Below, piece by piece: positions 42,501-53,022 of a DNA stretch of 64,000 nucleotides. Source of the DNA: Mycolicibacterium grossiae (GTDB lineage: Bacteria > Actinomycetota > Actinomycetes > Mycobacteriales > Mycobacteriaceae); NCBI RefSeq assembly GCF_008329645.1, contig NZ_CP043474.1, positions 1,178,001-1,242,000 of the forward strand, given 5' to 3'. Within the stretch, counting starts at the first letter, position 1, and each line of letters opens with the position of its first letter. The notes under the pieces are model-generated. The model saw nothing but the letters and a program-made list of their open reading frames with translations, was not told the DNA's origin and made no database searches. Made by a program: the position numbers and the translations under genes.

Positions 42501-43731
42501 TCAGTTCGTCGTCGGTGGTGGTTGCGGTTCGAAGGGTTGATACCACCACCATTGGGCGCGTTCGCCGGTCGGTCCCGGACACGGCGGCACGTCCGGCGGC
42601 GGCTCGGTGGGTGTTCGAGCCAGTGCTCGGTCGCGAAGGGCGGTGCCGTCGGCGTCGGTGACGACGAGGTGCTCGGCCGGCCCACGGATGGCGATGATCC
42701 CGCGGTGATGCGCCCGGTGGTGATACGGACACACCAACACCAGGTTGGCCAGATCGGTCGGCCCGCCGTCCTCCCAGTGCACCACGTGATGGGCATGCAA
42801 CCCGCGGGTCGCCCCACACCCGGGAACCACGCAGCAGCGGTCCCGATGCTCCAACGCCCGGCGCAGCCGGCGGCTGATCTGCCGGGTCTCCCGCCCACAC
42901 CCGATCGGACGGCCATCGCGTTCGAACCACGCCTCCCACGTCGCATCACAGGTCAGGTGTTGGCGGTCGGCGTCGGTCAGCACCGGACCCAGGTGCAGCG
43001 ACCCCACCCGCCGGTCGACGTCGACGTGCACCACCACCGTGGTCCGCTGCCCATGCGGGCGCTCCGCCGCCTCGCTGTCCCAGCTCGCAGTCACCAGCGC
43101 CAGGAACGCATCGATGGTGGCGGGCATCGGCGGCGCGCCATCCGCCGCGCCGTCGGCGTGGTCGTGCTTCCACTCGGCGACCAACCGGTCCAGGTGCGAC
43201 GAAAGCGCCGCGTCGAGCACCGCGGCCTCGTCGTGGGGCAAGGTGATCCGCCACGTCGTCGACGTCTCGTCGCTGGTCTTGCCGATCGACCGTCGCGGAT
43301 CCGGCCGCGGCTGCGGCGGGCGGGGTTCGAGTTTCACCGCGGTCCGCAGCTGAGTCACCGTGGCGGCCCCGACCAGCGGGGCGTAGTGCTCATCGGACCC
43401 GTCGGCGGCCTGCTCGGCGATCACCCCCACCTGATCCAACGACACCCGACCATCCCCGCAAACCCGCAGTGCAGCGCGGGAACTCGGCACTACGGCGGGC
43501 GACCGCCACCACGGTCTCGGCGTTGCGCGGGGACACCCCGGTCTTCCACGCCACCAACGCCGGCACCGACCTCGCGCCGGTCATCCCGCACAGGTCCTCG
43601 CGGTCGATCTCGGCGACGACGTCCACGATCGCGCCGTCGATCGCATTGCGCTGACCGGTCAGCTCCGCCAACCGGTCGAACAACGCCTCCAGCCGCTCAC
43701 CCGGTGACACCGAAGTCGAGGCGGAGGACAT
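42501..43731 (-). pseudogene. DUF222/HNH endonuclease gene broken by a one-base frameshift
   Basis: The first frame runs from ATG 43731 with the DUF222 start (SPGERLEALFDRLAELTGQRN to VVAVARRSAEFPRCTAGLR) and then loses homology. The second frame resumes at DGRVSLDQVGVIAEQAADG and carries the rest, including the HNH domain CCVVPGCGATRGLHAHHVVHW and LANLVLVCPYHHRAHH. Removing one C from the four-C run at 43454-43457 would join the frames into a normal ~410-residue protein. These genes are repeated in mycobacterial genomes. The change may be a real inactivating mutation or a sequencing slip; with the reading restored, it would be a putative nuclease of unknown role. Confidence 0.85.
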
Positions 43732-43764
43732 GACCCCATCCTGCCCACGGGGTCCGACAATTCG

Positions 43765-44166
43765 TCAGTCCGCGTCGCGCGCCATCTCGTCGATGCGGGC
43801 GAGGGCGAGCGCGAGGACGGGCACGTACGCGGGCGCCCATAGAGGTCCGGTCATCCACACCCGGCAGCCGTCGCCCTCGGGGTCGACGCCGTGGCGGGTG
43901 GCCGGGACGCCGGCGACGCGCCAGCCCCAGGACCGACCGGGCACGAACTCGTCGATGGTGAAGGGCAGCGGGATGCCGACGGGGGTCCAGACCAGACCGG
44001 TCACCCCGAGGGTGAGGACGTCGCCCTCGTCGAGGCGCGCCGCGGTGACCGTCGCGCCCCACTTCGGCCATGCCTCGAGATCGACCAGCAGGTTCCACAC
44101 CGTCTCGGACGGCGCGGCGATGAACCGGTCGACGGCCAGTTGGCCGCCCTGCAGTGAGATGCCCAC
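43765..44166 (-). CDS. SRPBCC (START/Bet v1-like) family protein
   Basis: A 133-residue small beta-barrel-helix protein of the polyketide-cyclase/SRPBCC class. FIAAPSETVWNLLVDLEAWPKWG is the characteristic N-terminal helix pair, followed by LDEGDVLTLGV and GRSWGWRVAGVPATRHG. Such proteins bind hydrophobic ligands; none is indicated. The GTG at 44166 is chosen because the fold begins a few residues later. The product of a longer frame to 44502 would be antisense to the sigma gene. Confidence 0.75.
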   Translation of the reverse strand: MGISLQGGQLAVDRFIAAPSETVWNLLVDLEAWPKWGATVTAARLDEGDVLTLGVTGLVWTPVGIPLPFTIDEFVPGRSWGWRVAGVPATRHGVDPEGDGCRVWMTGPLWAPAYVPVLALALARIDEMARDAD

Positions 44167-44271
44167 GCACCGACCATGCCCGAGGCGCCGCGGGGCCAAA
44201 CCGGCGTTTGACGAGTGGGGCCACCGGGTATGCATCGCAGGCTTCACGCGGTTCAGCAATCCGCCGCTCAT

Positions 44272-44283
44272 GTCAACGTTGAC
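44272..44283. promoter_or_regulatory. Perfect 12-bp palindrome before the ECF sigma gene
   Basis: GTCAACGTTGAC is self-complementary and ends 6 bp before the ATG at 44290. Its position near the start suits an operator or autoregulatory element. Confidence 0.4.
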
Positions 44284-44289
44284 CCAAGG

Positions 44290-44802
44290 ATGGCTTCCAC
44301 CGTGACCGCCGATCTGCAGTCGCTCCTGCATCGCATCGCCCAGCGTGATTCCGACGCACTGCTCCGCTTCTACGACCGGACGTCGGACCGGGTGTTCGGG
44401 GTCATCGGCAACTTGGTGGCGGACGCCGACGAGCGCGAGGCCGTCATGGAACGGATCTACCTCAGGGTGTGGGACGAGGCCGCAGGCTACGACGCCGCGC
44501 ACGGATCACCCGGGGCCTGGCTGATCAGCCTCGCCCACGAACTCGCCGTCGGCCACGCCCGTCGCGAGCCCGTCGGCGCCGCCCGCCGCGCCCGCGACGT
44601 CATCGAACTGCACGGCGACAACGCGAGCCTGGAGACGCTGCCCGCCATCCAGCGCAAGTGCGTCGAACTCACCTACTACCGCGGCATGACCGTCGGCGAG
44701 GCGTCCGAGCACCTCGGCATGACGTCCGACGCCACCTCGGGCGCGCTGTCGGAGGCCATGGGCACGCTGGCGCCGGCCGGCGAGCTGCGCTCCGTGGGCT
44801 GA
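44290..44802 (+). CDS. ECF-type RNA polymerase sigma factor, short SigK-like
   Basis: A 170-residue sigma-70 family protein. Region 2 is at about 10-75 (RFYDRTSDRVFGVIGNLV, ERIYLRVWDEAAGYD) and region 4 at about 110-160 (LPAIQRKCVELTYYRGMTVGEASEHLGM). It resembles SigK-type sigma factors of mycobacteria in both regions. No anti-sigma gene lies beside it, in contrast to sigK-rskA. ATG 44290 (MASTVTADLQSLLHRIAQ) matches the family start; upstream extension is unlikely. The target promoters are unknown. Convergent with the O-methyltransferase gene. Confidence 0.8.
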   Translation: MASTVTADLQSLLHRIAQRDSDALLRFYDRTSDRVFGVIGNLVADADEREAVMERIYLRVWDEAAGYDAAHGSPGAWLISLAHELAVGHARREPVGAARRARDVIELHGDNASLETLPAIQRKCVELTYYRGMTVGEASEHLGMTSDATSGALSEAMGTLAPAGELRSVG

Positions 44803-44815
44803 GCGCGCGGCGGCG

Positions 44816-45490
44816 TCAGACGATCTCGTCGCGCACGACCGCGACGGCGAACCCGTCCCACCCCTTGGTGCCCACGGTCTGGATCGCGGCGGTGTCGAGC
44901 CGCGGATGGGCACCCATCATCGCGAACATGTCGTGCACGGCGCGGGCCTGACGGTCGTCGGGCGCCGGATCGAGGACGCGGCCCATGCGGGCGATGTTGT
45001 CGATGACGAGTACCGCCCCCGGCCGCGCGAGCGTCACCGCCCAGTCGACGTAGGCCGAGTTGTTCTCCTTGTCGGCGTCGATGAAGAAGAAGTCGAACCG
45101 ATCGCCGCGGGTTGCCAGCCGGGGCAGGCTGTCCAGCGCCGCGCCGACGATGATCTCGACGCGGTCGGCGACGTCGGCGCGCTCGAGGTTCCGCCGGGCG
45201 ACGTCGGCATGGGCCTGCTCGTACTCCAGCGTCACGACCTGACCGCCGGGTCCGACACCGCGGGCCAGCGCGATCGTGCTGTATCCGCCCAGCGTGCCGA
45301 TCTCCAGCACCCGCTCGGCCCGGGCTATCCCCGCCAACAGCGTCAGCAGCTTGGCGTGCTGCGCCGAGACCTCGATGCGCGGCATCCCGGCGGCGTCGGT
45401 GGCCTCCCGCGCGGCGGTCAGCGCGTCGTCCTCGGTATGCAGCAGCCGGGTGAACAGGGCGTCCAGGGCGGCGGGGTCGGGCTCGCTCAC
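44816..45490 (-). CDS. SAM-dependent O-methyltransferase, Rv0187-like
   Basis: A 224-residue Methyltransf_3 (catechol/caffeoyl-CoA type) enzyme. The SAM motif is RVLEIGTLGGYSTIAL, the metal/substrate Asp is in FDFFFIDADKENNSAYVDW, and VLVIDNIARMGRV is the following motif. The GTG at 45490 gives a length close to Rv0187 (220 residues); GTG 45499 is an equally poor-RBS alternative. It ends the five-gene minus-strand operon, 10 bp after the MFS gene. The natural substrate is unknown. Confidence 0.9.
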   Translation of the reverse strand: MSEPDPAALDALFTRLLHTEDDALTAAREATDAAGMPRIEVSAQHAKLLTLLAGIARAERVLEIGTLGGYSTIALARGVGPGGQVVTLEYEQAHADVARRNLERADVADRVEIIVGAALDSLPRLATRGDRFDFFFIDADKENNSAYVDWAVTLARPGAVLVIDNIARMGRVLDPAPDDRQARAVHDMFAMMGAHPRLDTAAIQTVGTKGWDGFAVAVVRDEIV

Positions 45491-45500
45491 CCCTGCCACG

Positions 45501-46784
45501 CTAGCCGGTGGCGGCCTTCGCGGCGCCGGTCTCGGGGGTGCCGCCGGGGGCCGGCCGGGTCTCGGGCATGAGGGTCGCGTACAGCACCAGCCCGACCACC
45601 GCGATGCCCGCGAGCGTCCAGAACGCGACGTCGTAGCCGAGCGCCACGATGATCGCCCCGGCGAGCCCGGCGCTGAGCGCACCGCCGAGCCCCTGCGACG
45701 TCGCGACGGCGCCCTGGGCCAGATTGAAGCGCCCGGTGCCGCGGGTCAGATCGGCGACGACGACGGGGAACAGGGCACCGAAGATGCCGGCGCCGACGCC
45801 ATCGAGCGCCTGCACCACGAGGAGCCACGTCCCGTTGTCCGACACCGTGTACAGCAGGCCGCGTGCAGCGAGGACGCCGAACGCCGCCAGGAAGATCGGC
45901 TTGCGGCCCCACACGTCGGCCTTGCGGCCGACGAGGATCGCCACGGGGATCATCACCAGCTGCGCGGCGAGCACGCACAGCGCGACCAGCGACGTCGCAC
46001 CGTCCTTGCCGACTACCCGGGTCAGCAGCTGGCTCACCGACGTCAGCATCGCCGCGTTGGACAGGTGGAAGGTGAACGCGATGATCGTGAACACCAGCAG
46101 CGGACGGCTGGTCAGCAGCACGCGCAGACCGCTGACGCCCGGGGCGCCTCCCGCGGCGTCGTCACCGGCCGACGCGGTGAGACCGCGGGCCTGCCGCTCG
46201 TCGATCTCGGTGGCGCGGATGCGCAGCGTCGAGACGATGCTGCACACCGCCAGGACGCCCATCAACCAGAAGACCACCACCGGGCCGAGCCACCACGCGA
46301 GCAGTGCCGCGATGCCCGCCGAGGCGGCGTTGCCGGCGTGGTTGAACGCCTCGTTGCGGCCAATTCGCGGTGCCAGCAGCTTCGGCCCGACCAGCCCGAG
46401 CGTGATCGCCGAAATAGCCGGGGCGACAGCCGCTCCCGCAATCGAGGCGATCGACTGGGTCGCCGTGACGAGGGCAAAGCCGCTGACGAACGGCAGCACC
46501 AGACAGCTGACGGTCACCATCGACGCCGCGACCACCACGACGAGCCGCCGCTGCGCCACCTTGTCGACGAGGCCGCCGAGCGGCGTCTGAAAGATCAGCC
46601 CGACGATGCCTGCGGTCGTGATGACCGCGCCGACCGTTGCCTCGTTCCACCCGTGGCTCGGCCCGCGTACGGCGATGAGGTAGATCGCCAGGTACGGCCC
46701 GAGCCCGTCGCGGACGTCGGCGAGGAAGAAGTTGAGCGCGTCGAGTCCCCGCAACGACTGCCGTGACGCCACGCGTTCAGCCAC
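45501..46784 (-). CDS. MFS transporter
   Basis: A 427-residue proton-driven transporter of the major facilitator family with twelve hydrophobic segments. Family elements are GLIFQTPLGGLVDKVAQRRLVV (the first inter-helix loop) and LVGRKADVWGRKPIFLAAF (the second-half repeat). A cytosolic loop is seen at about residues 190-215. It is probably an exporter. Its GTG start at 46784 overlaps the stop of the J-domain gene by 8 bp. Different from but near the place of Rv0191 in M. tuberculosis. Confidence 0.9.
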   Translation of the reverse strand: MAERVASRQSLRGLDALNFFLADVRDGLGPYLAIYLIAVRGPSHGWNEATVGAVITTAGIVGLIFQTPLGGLVDKVAQRRLVVVVAASMVTVSCLVLPFVSGFALVTATQSIASIAGAAVAPAISAITLGLVGPKLLAPRIGRNEAFNHAGNAASAGIAALLAWWLGPVVVFWLMGVLAVCSIVSTLRIRATEIDERQARGLTASAGDDAAGGAPGVSGLRVLLTSRPLLVFTIIAFTFHLSNAAMLTSVSQLLTRVVGKDGATSLVALCVLAAQLVMIPVAILVGRKADVWGRKPIFLAAFGVLAARGLLYTVSDNGTWLLVVQALDGVGAGIFGALFPVVVADLTRGTGRFNLAQGAVATSQGLGGALSAGLAGAIIVALGYDVAFWTLAGIAVVGLVLYATLMPETRPAPGGTPETGAAKAATG

Positions 46785-47226
46785 GGTCGGACCGGATCAG
46801 CGCGTCCCGCAGCGTCTCGTAGGCCGTGCGCCCTCGGACGAACGTCGCCGGATCACCGCCCTGGTCGGGGTGATGACGGGCGGCGTACTCCCGCCAGGCC
46901 CGCTTGACCGTGGCGAAGGTGATCGGCTGGCTCAACCCGAGGATGCCCGCGGGGTCGGTGGGAGCCGAGGTCAGTGCGCGCTGCGGCGGCCGGGGCGTGC
47001 CCTTCTTCCCGGCCGCCTTCTTCGCCGCAGCTTTCTTGGCGGGCGCCTTCTTCGTCGCAGCCTTCTCGGCGGGCGCCTTCGCGGCAGCCTTCTTGGCGGG
47101 CGCCTTCTTGGCCGGCGCTTTCTTGCCGGGTGCCTTCTTGGCGGGAGCCTTCTTCGCGGGTGCCTTCTTGGCGGGAGCCTTCGCCGCCGCCGGTGTGTTC
47201 GTCGGCCGCTTGGCCACGTCTGCCAT
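46777..47226 (-). CDS. Lys/Ala-repeat protein with C-terminal J-domain-like region
   Basis: A 149-residue, very basic protein. Residues about 15-78 are a chain of KAPAKK-type repeats like the histone-H1-like tails of mycobacterial HU and HBHA. Residues about 90-145 resemble a J-domain: [18 protein letters not shown], then the HPD motif in [14 protein letters not shown], then [10 protein letters not shown]. The repeat could bind nucleic acid or glycans and the J-domain could recruit a DnaK-type chaperone; the combination is unusual. ATG 47226 ([13 protein letters not shown]) is the natural start. It lies between a metallohydrolase and an MFS gene in one operon. Confidence 0.78.
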   Translation of the reverse strand: MADVAKRPTNTPAAAKAPAKKAPAKKAPAKKAPGKKAPAKKAPAKKAAAKAPAEKAATKKAPAKKAAAKKAAGKKGTPRPPQRALTSAPTDPAGILGLSQPITFATVKRAWREYAARHHPDQGGDPATFVRGRTAYETLRDALIRSDRG

Positions 47227-47299
47227 GGCGTAGGTGTATCTCACCGACCTGTGAGCTGACCCTCGCGCGGCCCCACGTCACCGTTCGGTCACCGAGTGC

Positions 47300-47818
47300 C
47301 TACCGCGCCCCCTCCTTGGCGTAGACCACCCGCAGCACGTAGCCGACCTCCGGGCCCATCACGGCGTCGGCGAGGTCGGTGAACGTCGCGACGAATTCCG
47401 GCCCGTGCGCTTCCTCCGCGCCGCACAGGTGGTGGGCGATCTCGTGCAGCACCACCAGCTCCCGCAGCGCCCACGGCGCGCTGCCTCCCGCGACGGCGCT
47501 GACCGCTGCGCCGTCCGGCACGGCGATCGCGGCGCGGCCGTCGCGGACCTCGTAGTGCGCGGCGGTGCTGCCGCGCCGAGTCCGCACGGCGAGCGGCGGT
47601 GCGTCCGGCCAGCGTTCGCGGACGGCGGGGTGGCCGAGCACGCCGGCCACGTAGGTCCGCACCGACGTCACCGACCCGAACCGGGCCTCCGGCGGCAGGG
47701 TGAGGGTGGCGCCGAAGAAGTCGACGGTCGCGCCGCTACGGGACTGCGCGCGGTCGAACAGGCTGCGGACGAACTCCTCGGCGGCATACACCCGGGCGCG
47801 CTGCGCGTCGCGTGCCAC
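47300..47818 (-). CDS. TIGR04338-family metallohydrolase (Rv0185-like)
   Basis: A 172-residue protein with a zinc-protease-like site HEIAHHLCG and a third His/Glu downstream in EEAHGPEFVATF. FFGATLTLPPEARFG and YEVRDGRAAIAVPDG are conserved flanking pieces. The family is uncharacterised. The GTG at 47818 follows the DUF2786 stop by 5 bp. Length agrees with Rv0185 (169 residues) in the same gene order. Confidence 0.82.
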   Translation of the reverse strand: MARDAQRARVYAAEEFVRSLFDRAQSRSGATVDFFGATLTLPPEARFGSVTSVRTYVAGVLGHPAVRERWPDAPPLAVRTRRGSTAAHYEVRDGRAAIAVPDGAAVSAVAGGSAPWALRELVVLHEIAHHLCGAEEAHGPEFVATFTDLADAVMGPEVGYVLRVVYAKEGAR

Positions 47819-47823
47819 GGCCC

Positions 47824-48573
47824 TCAGCGGTCCAGCGCGCCGCGGGCACCGGAGAGTTCGGTGCTGGGACCGAGCGAGGCACGTTGGCCCGCCCGGTCAC
47901 CGGCGCGGCGGGCCGCCGACGAGTACCCCGCGGACGCGCTGCTGGCCCGCCACGTGCCGCGCGCCTTCGATGCGGTGCGGTAGAAGGACGTCAGCTCGAT
48001 GTCCTTGTTGCGCAACGCGAGTGCGGTACCGGGCTGGTCGTCGCGGGTGGCGGCGGCCTGCTGGCGGGCCTCCTCGCGGGCGTCGGCGAGGCGCGCCCCG
48101 ACCCGCGCCCCGAAGGCGAGCTGGAAGTTCAGCCGGGCGGTGATCGTGGGCGTCGGCCGGTGCGCGCCGCTGTCGATGTAGGCCTCCGACGCCTTCACCA
48201 TCTGCAACACCAGGGACGCGTACAGCGCGTGCGTCGCGTCGATGTCCTCGGCGAACCCGTAGGCGTGCACGAACGTCGAGTTGGAGGCGACGTCGCACTT
48301 CACGTCGTTCGCGGCGGCGATGCCGACGAAGAGCTGCACGTAGGTGCGCAGCCCGCGGGTGCCGGCGTCGCCGATCGTGATGGTGCGCTGCGTCGGCGTC
48401 TGCACGGCGGTACGGGTTGCGGCGTGGGCGCGCGCCACCGCGAGGTCGATCGAGGTGGTGGTGGCCAACCGCTGGGCGGCCGCCATGAAGGCCTCGGCCT
48501 CGTGGGCGTTCTCGGTGTTCTCGGCCTGTCGCAGCAGTGCGGCGATGCGGGCCAGCATCTTGGGATCACTCAT
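47824..48573 (-). CDS. DUF2786 family protein (Rv0184-like)
   Basis: A 249-residue soluble protein. The N-terminal DUF2786 helix pair is MLARIAALLRQAENTENAHEAEAFMAAAQRLA; a longer C-terminal region (FVGIAAANDVKCDVA, LNFQLAFGARVGARLADARE) and a basic, Ala/Ser-rich tail follow. Function unknown. It is the first gene of the operon with the metallohydrolase, J-domain protein, MFS and O-methyltransferase. The 122-bp gap to the next upstream gene probably holds the promoter. Confidence 0.8.
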   Translation of the reverse strand: MSDPKMLARIAALLRQAENTENAHEAEAFMAAAQRLATTTSIDLAVARAHAATRTAVQTPTQRTITIGDAGTRGLRTYVQLFVGIAAANDVKCDVASNSTFVHAYGFAEDIDATHALYASLVLQMVKASEAYIDSGAHRPTPTITARLNFQLAFGARVGARLADAREEARQQAAATRDDQPGTALALRNKDIELTSFYRTASKARGTWRASSASAGYSSAARRAGDRAGQRASLGPSTELSGARGALDR

Positions 48574-48695
48574 GGTCGTGAAGGTAGGCAGCCAATCCGA
48601 CGTCGCCGCGTCCCGTCACCGGCGCGCGGGCCGCTCATCCACAGAGCGGACTTCGTCCACAGACGCCGACGAGTCTAGCCACCGCCGCGGAGCGG

Positions 48696-50611
<1,916 letters not shown>

Positions 50612-50685
50612 CTATCCCTCGTCCCGCCGGACCGGCTGCGCCACTCGGCCGTATGCGTCGGTCCCCGTGGGTAGGCTCCGCGGGT

Positions 50686-51699
50686 GTGAGCGTGCTCGCC
50701 GAGATTCCCGATCTTCCGGAGTCATTCGACTCGAAGGACGACTTCCTGGCCGGTGCCCAGAGGTACCGGCGGGAGCTGCTCGCGCACTGCTACCGCATGA
50801 CCGGGTCGCTGCACGACGCCGAGGACCTGGTGCAGGAGACCTATCTGCGGGCGTGGAAGTCCTACGAGGGATTCCAGGGCCGGTCTTCGGTGCGGACCTG
50901 GCTGTACCGCATCGCAACCAACACCTGCCTGACGTCCCTGGACGGGCGCAAGCGGCGCCCACTGCCCTCCGGGTTGGGGCAGCCCTCGTCCGATCCGACC
51001 GGCGACATCGCCGAGCACCGCGAGATCACCTGGCTGGAGCCGCTGCCGGACGCCCCGAAGGAGGACCCCTCGGATCCGTCGGTGATCGTCGAGTCCCGCG
51101 AGTCGGTGCGGTTGGCGTTCGTGGCGGCGTTGCAGCACCTGTCCGCCCGGCAGCGCGCCGTTCTGGTGCTGCGCGAGGTGCTGCAGTGGAAGGCCGCCGA
51201 GGTGGCCGAGGCCATCGGCACGTCGACCGCCGCGGTGAACAGCCTGCTGCAGCGGGCGCGCGCACAGCTGGACGCCGTTCGGCCGTCCGAGGACGGCGAC
51301 GTCGTCGCCCCCGACTCGCGCGAAGCCGGCGAGCAGTTGGCGCGGTACGTCGCGGCGTTCGAGAACTACGACATGGACGAGCTGGTGAAGCTGTTCACCG
51401 CCGACGCGATCTTCGAGATGCCGCCCTTCGATGGCTGGTACCAGGGTCCGGCGGACATCGTCACGCTGTCCAAGACGCACTGCCCGGCCCAGGGGCCCGG
51501 TGACATGCGATTCCTCGCGACCACGGCCAACGGGCAACCGGCGGCCGCCCTGTACATGCTCAACCGGGAGACCGGACGGCACGAGGAGTTCCAGCTGCAC
51601 GTGCTGGAGGTCCGGCCCGGCGGGGTCTCGCACGTGGTGGCGTTCCACGCGGGCGAGGGGCTCTTCGCGCGGTTCGGCCTCCCGGACGTCCTCGTCTGA
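50686..51699 (+). CDS. sigG: ECF sigma factor SigG with C-terminal SnoaL-like domain
   Basis: A 337-residue extracytoplasmic-function sigma factor. Region 2 (about 25-95) includes YRMTGSLHDAEDLVQETYLRAWKSY and region 4 (about 135-195) SARQRAVLVLREVLQWKAAEVAEAIG. The C-terminal ~130 residues are a SnoaL/NTF2-like domain (ARYVAAFENYDMDELVKLF, FEMPPFDGWYQG), which in related sigma factors regulates activity. Start GTG 50686 or 50692. M. tuberculosis SigG (Rv0182c) takes part in the SOS/DNA-damage response; place and divergence from the lipase gene are the same. Confidence 0.92.
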   Translation: MSVLAEIPDLPESFDSKDDFLAGAQRYRRELLAHCYRMTGSLHDAEDLVQETYLRAWKSYEGFQGRSSVRTWLYRIATNTCLTSLDGRKRRPLPSGLGQPSSDPTGDIAEHREITWLEPLPDAPKEDPSDPSVIVESRESVRLAFVAALQHLSARQRAVLVLREVLQWKAAEVAEAIGTSTAAVNSLLQRARAQLDAVRPSEDGDVVAPDSREAGEQLARYVAAFENYDMDELVKLFTADAIFEMPPFDGWYQGPADIVTLSKTHCPAQGPGDMRFLATTANGQPAAALYMLNRETGRHEEFQLHVLEVRPGGVSHVVAFHAGEGLFARFGLPDVLV

Positions 51700-51726
51700 C
51701 GACGGGCGGCTCGGGGCCGGTTCGGA

Positions 51727-52173
51727 TCACTCCTCCAGTCGGCGGAGCACCGCCGCGGTCCAACGGCTCAGCGCGCGCAGGTCGGTGGCGCTGGTGCCCG
51801 CGAACACGACGCTGCGCACCAGCTCGACGTGTCCCGGCGCGGCGGCATCCAGCGCCGCGCGGCCGGCGTCGGTGAGCGCGACCGTCGCGGCGCGGCGGTC
51901 GTCGGACGCCCCGCGTCGCGCGATGAGCCCGCGCCCGCGCATCCGGGTCAGCTGGTGCGAGAGCCGGCTCTGCTCCCAGCCCAGCCGCTCGCCGAGGTCG
52001 GAGATGCGGCAGTCGGCGAGTTCGGCCAGCGCCACCAGCACCTCGTAGTCGGCGAGCGACAGGCCGTTGTCCCGCTGCAGTTGGCGATTCATCGCCGCCT
52101 GCAGCCTGCCGCTCATCGTCAGGTAGTCACGCCACAGCCGTTGCTCGTCGTCGGACAGCCACACGGAATACAT
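51727..52173 (-). CDS. MarR-family transcriptional regulator
   Basis: A 148-residue dimeric winged-helix regulator. LSLADYEVLVALAELADCRISDLGERLG, then WEQSRLSHQLTRMRGRGLIARR and the wing SDDRRAATVALTDAG, are the standard MarR DNA-binding pattern. ATG 52173 is at the edge of a 72-bp divergent gap shared with the pirin gene; an inverted repeat lies directly at this start, so auto- and pirin regulation is likely. Ligand unknown, perhaps a phenolic or oxidant. Confidence 0.9.
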   Translation of the reverse strand: MYSVWLSDDEQRLWRDYLTMSGRLQAAMNRQLQRDNGLSLADYEVLVALAELADCRISDLGERLGWEQSRLSHQLTRMRGRGLIARRGASDDRRAATVALTDAGRAALDAAAPGHVELVRSVVFAGTSATDLRALSRWTAAVLRRLEE

Positions 52174-52198
52174 GACACATCATCCATGTTGTCGTGTC
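52174..52198. promoter_or_regulatory. Candidate MarR operator between marR and pirin genes
   Basis: GACAC at 52174-52178 pairs with GTGTC at 52194-52198, and inside it ACAT/ATGT (52177-52180, 52186-52189) form a second dyad. It begins at the base next to the MarR start codon. Confidence 0.45.
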
Positions 52199-52245
52199 CA
52201 GTGCCGGCCACCTAGGCTGGCGACCAACGCAACGGGAGTGATTCC

Positions 52246-53022
52246 ATGGCCACCGCCGAAAAGACCGCCGAGAACGTCGAGATCCGTCGGGCCGCCGACC
52301 GCGCCGCCACGAAGATCTCCTGGCTCGACTCCAAGCACTCCTTCTCCTTCGGCGGCGCCTACGACCCGGCGAACACGCACCACGGGCTGCTGCTGGTCAA
52401 CAACGACGACATCGTCACGCCGGGCTCGGGCTTCGACACCCACCCGCACCGCGACATGGAGATCGTCACCTGGGTACTGCGGGGCTCGCTCGTCCACCAG
52501 GATTCCACCGGCCACTCCGGCGTCATCTATCCCGGTCTGGCGCAACGCATGTCGGCCGGGCGCGGCATCCTGCACTCGGAGAAGAACGACTCCTGGACGC
52601 TGACCGGTGAGGCCTCGCACGCCGAGCCCGTGCACTTCGTGCAGATGTGGGTCGTGCCCGACGAATCGGGCATCACGCCGGGCTACCAGCAGCTCGAGAT
52701 CGACGACGAACTGCTGCGCGGAAACCTCGTCACCATCGCCTCCGGCATGCCGGAGCACGCGGGTGACACCGCGATCACCATCCGCAACCGCTACGCCGCG
52801 CTCAAGGGTGCGCGACTCGCGCCCGGTGACACCGTCGAGCTGCCCCAGGCGCCGTACCTGCACCTCTTCGTCCCGCGTGGCGAGGTCACCCTCGAAGGCG
52901 CCGGCACCCTGAACGAAGGCGACGCGGTGCGCTTCACCGCCTCCGGCGGCCAGCGCGTCACGGCCACCGAACCATCGGAGATCCTGGTCTGGGAGATGCA
53001 TGCGAGTCTGGCTGCGGCATAG
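52246..53022 (+). CDS. Pirin family protein (Rv0181c-like)
   Basis: A 258-residue bicupin. The iron site residues are in GFDTHPHRDMEIVTWVL (three His/Glu ligands) and SAGRGILHSEKN (a further His). The C-terminal cupin is at about 165-250 (APYLHLFVPRGEVTLEG). Pirins act as redox-sensitive regulators or as quercetinases. ATG 52246 has GGGAG upstream. The end overlaps the sugar-dehydrogenase gene by 23 bp, so the two are probably co-expressed. Divergent from marR. Confidence 0.93.
   Translation: MATAEKTAENVEIRRAADRAATKISWLDSKHSFSFGGAYDPANTHHGLLLVNNDDIVTPGSGFDTHPHRDMEIVTWVLRGSLVHQDSTGHSGVIYPGLAQRMSAGRGILHSEKNDSWTLTGEASHAEPVHFVQMWVVPDESGITPGYQQLEIDDELLRGNLVTIASGMPEHAGDTAITIRNRYAALKGARLAPGDTVELPQAPYLHLFVPRGEVTLEGAGTLNEGDAVRFTASGGQRVTATEPSEILVWEMHASLAAA

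Noticed and set aside
46904..47233. A plus-strand frame of Phe/Ala repeats that looks like a membrane protein
   Set aside because: It is the reverse complement of the KAPAKK repeat. The minus-strand frame has the J-domain-like end and the proper operon context.
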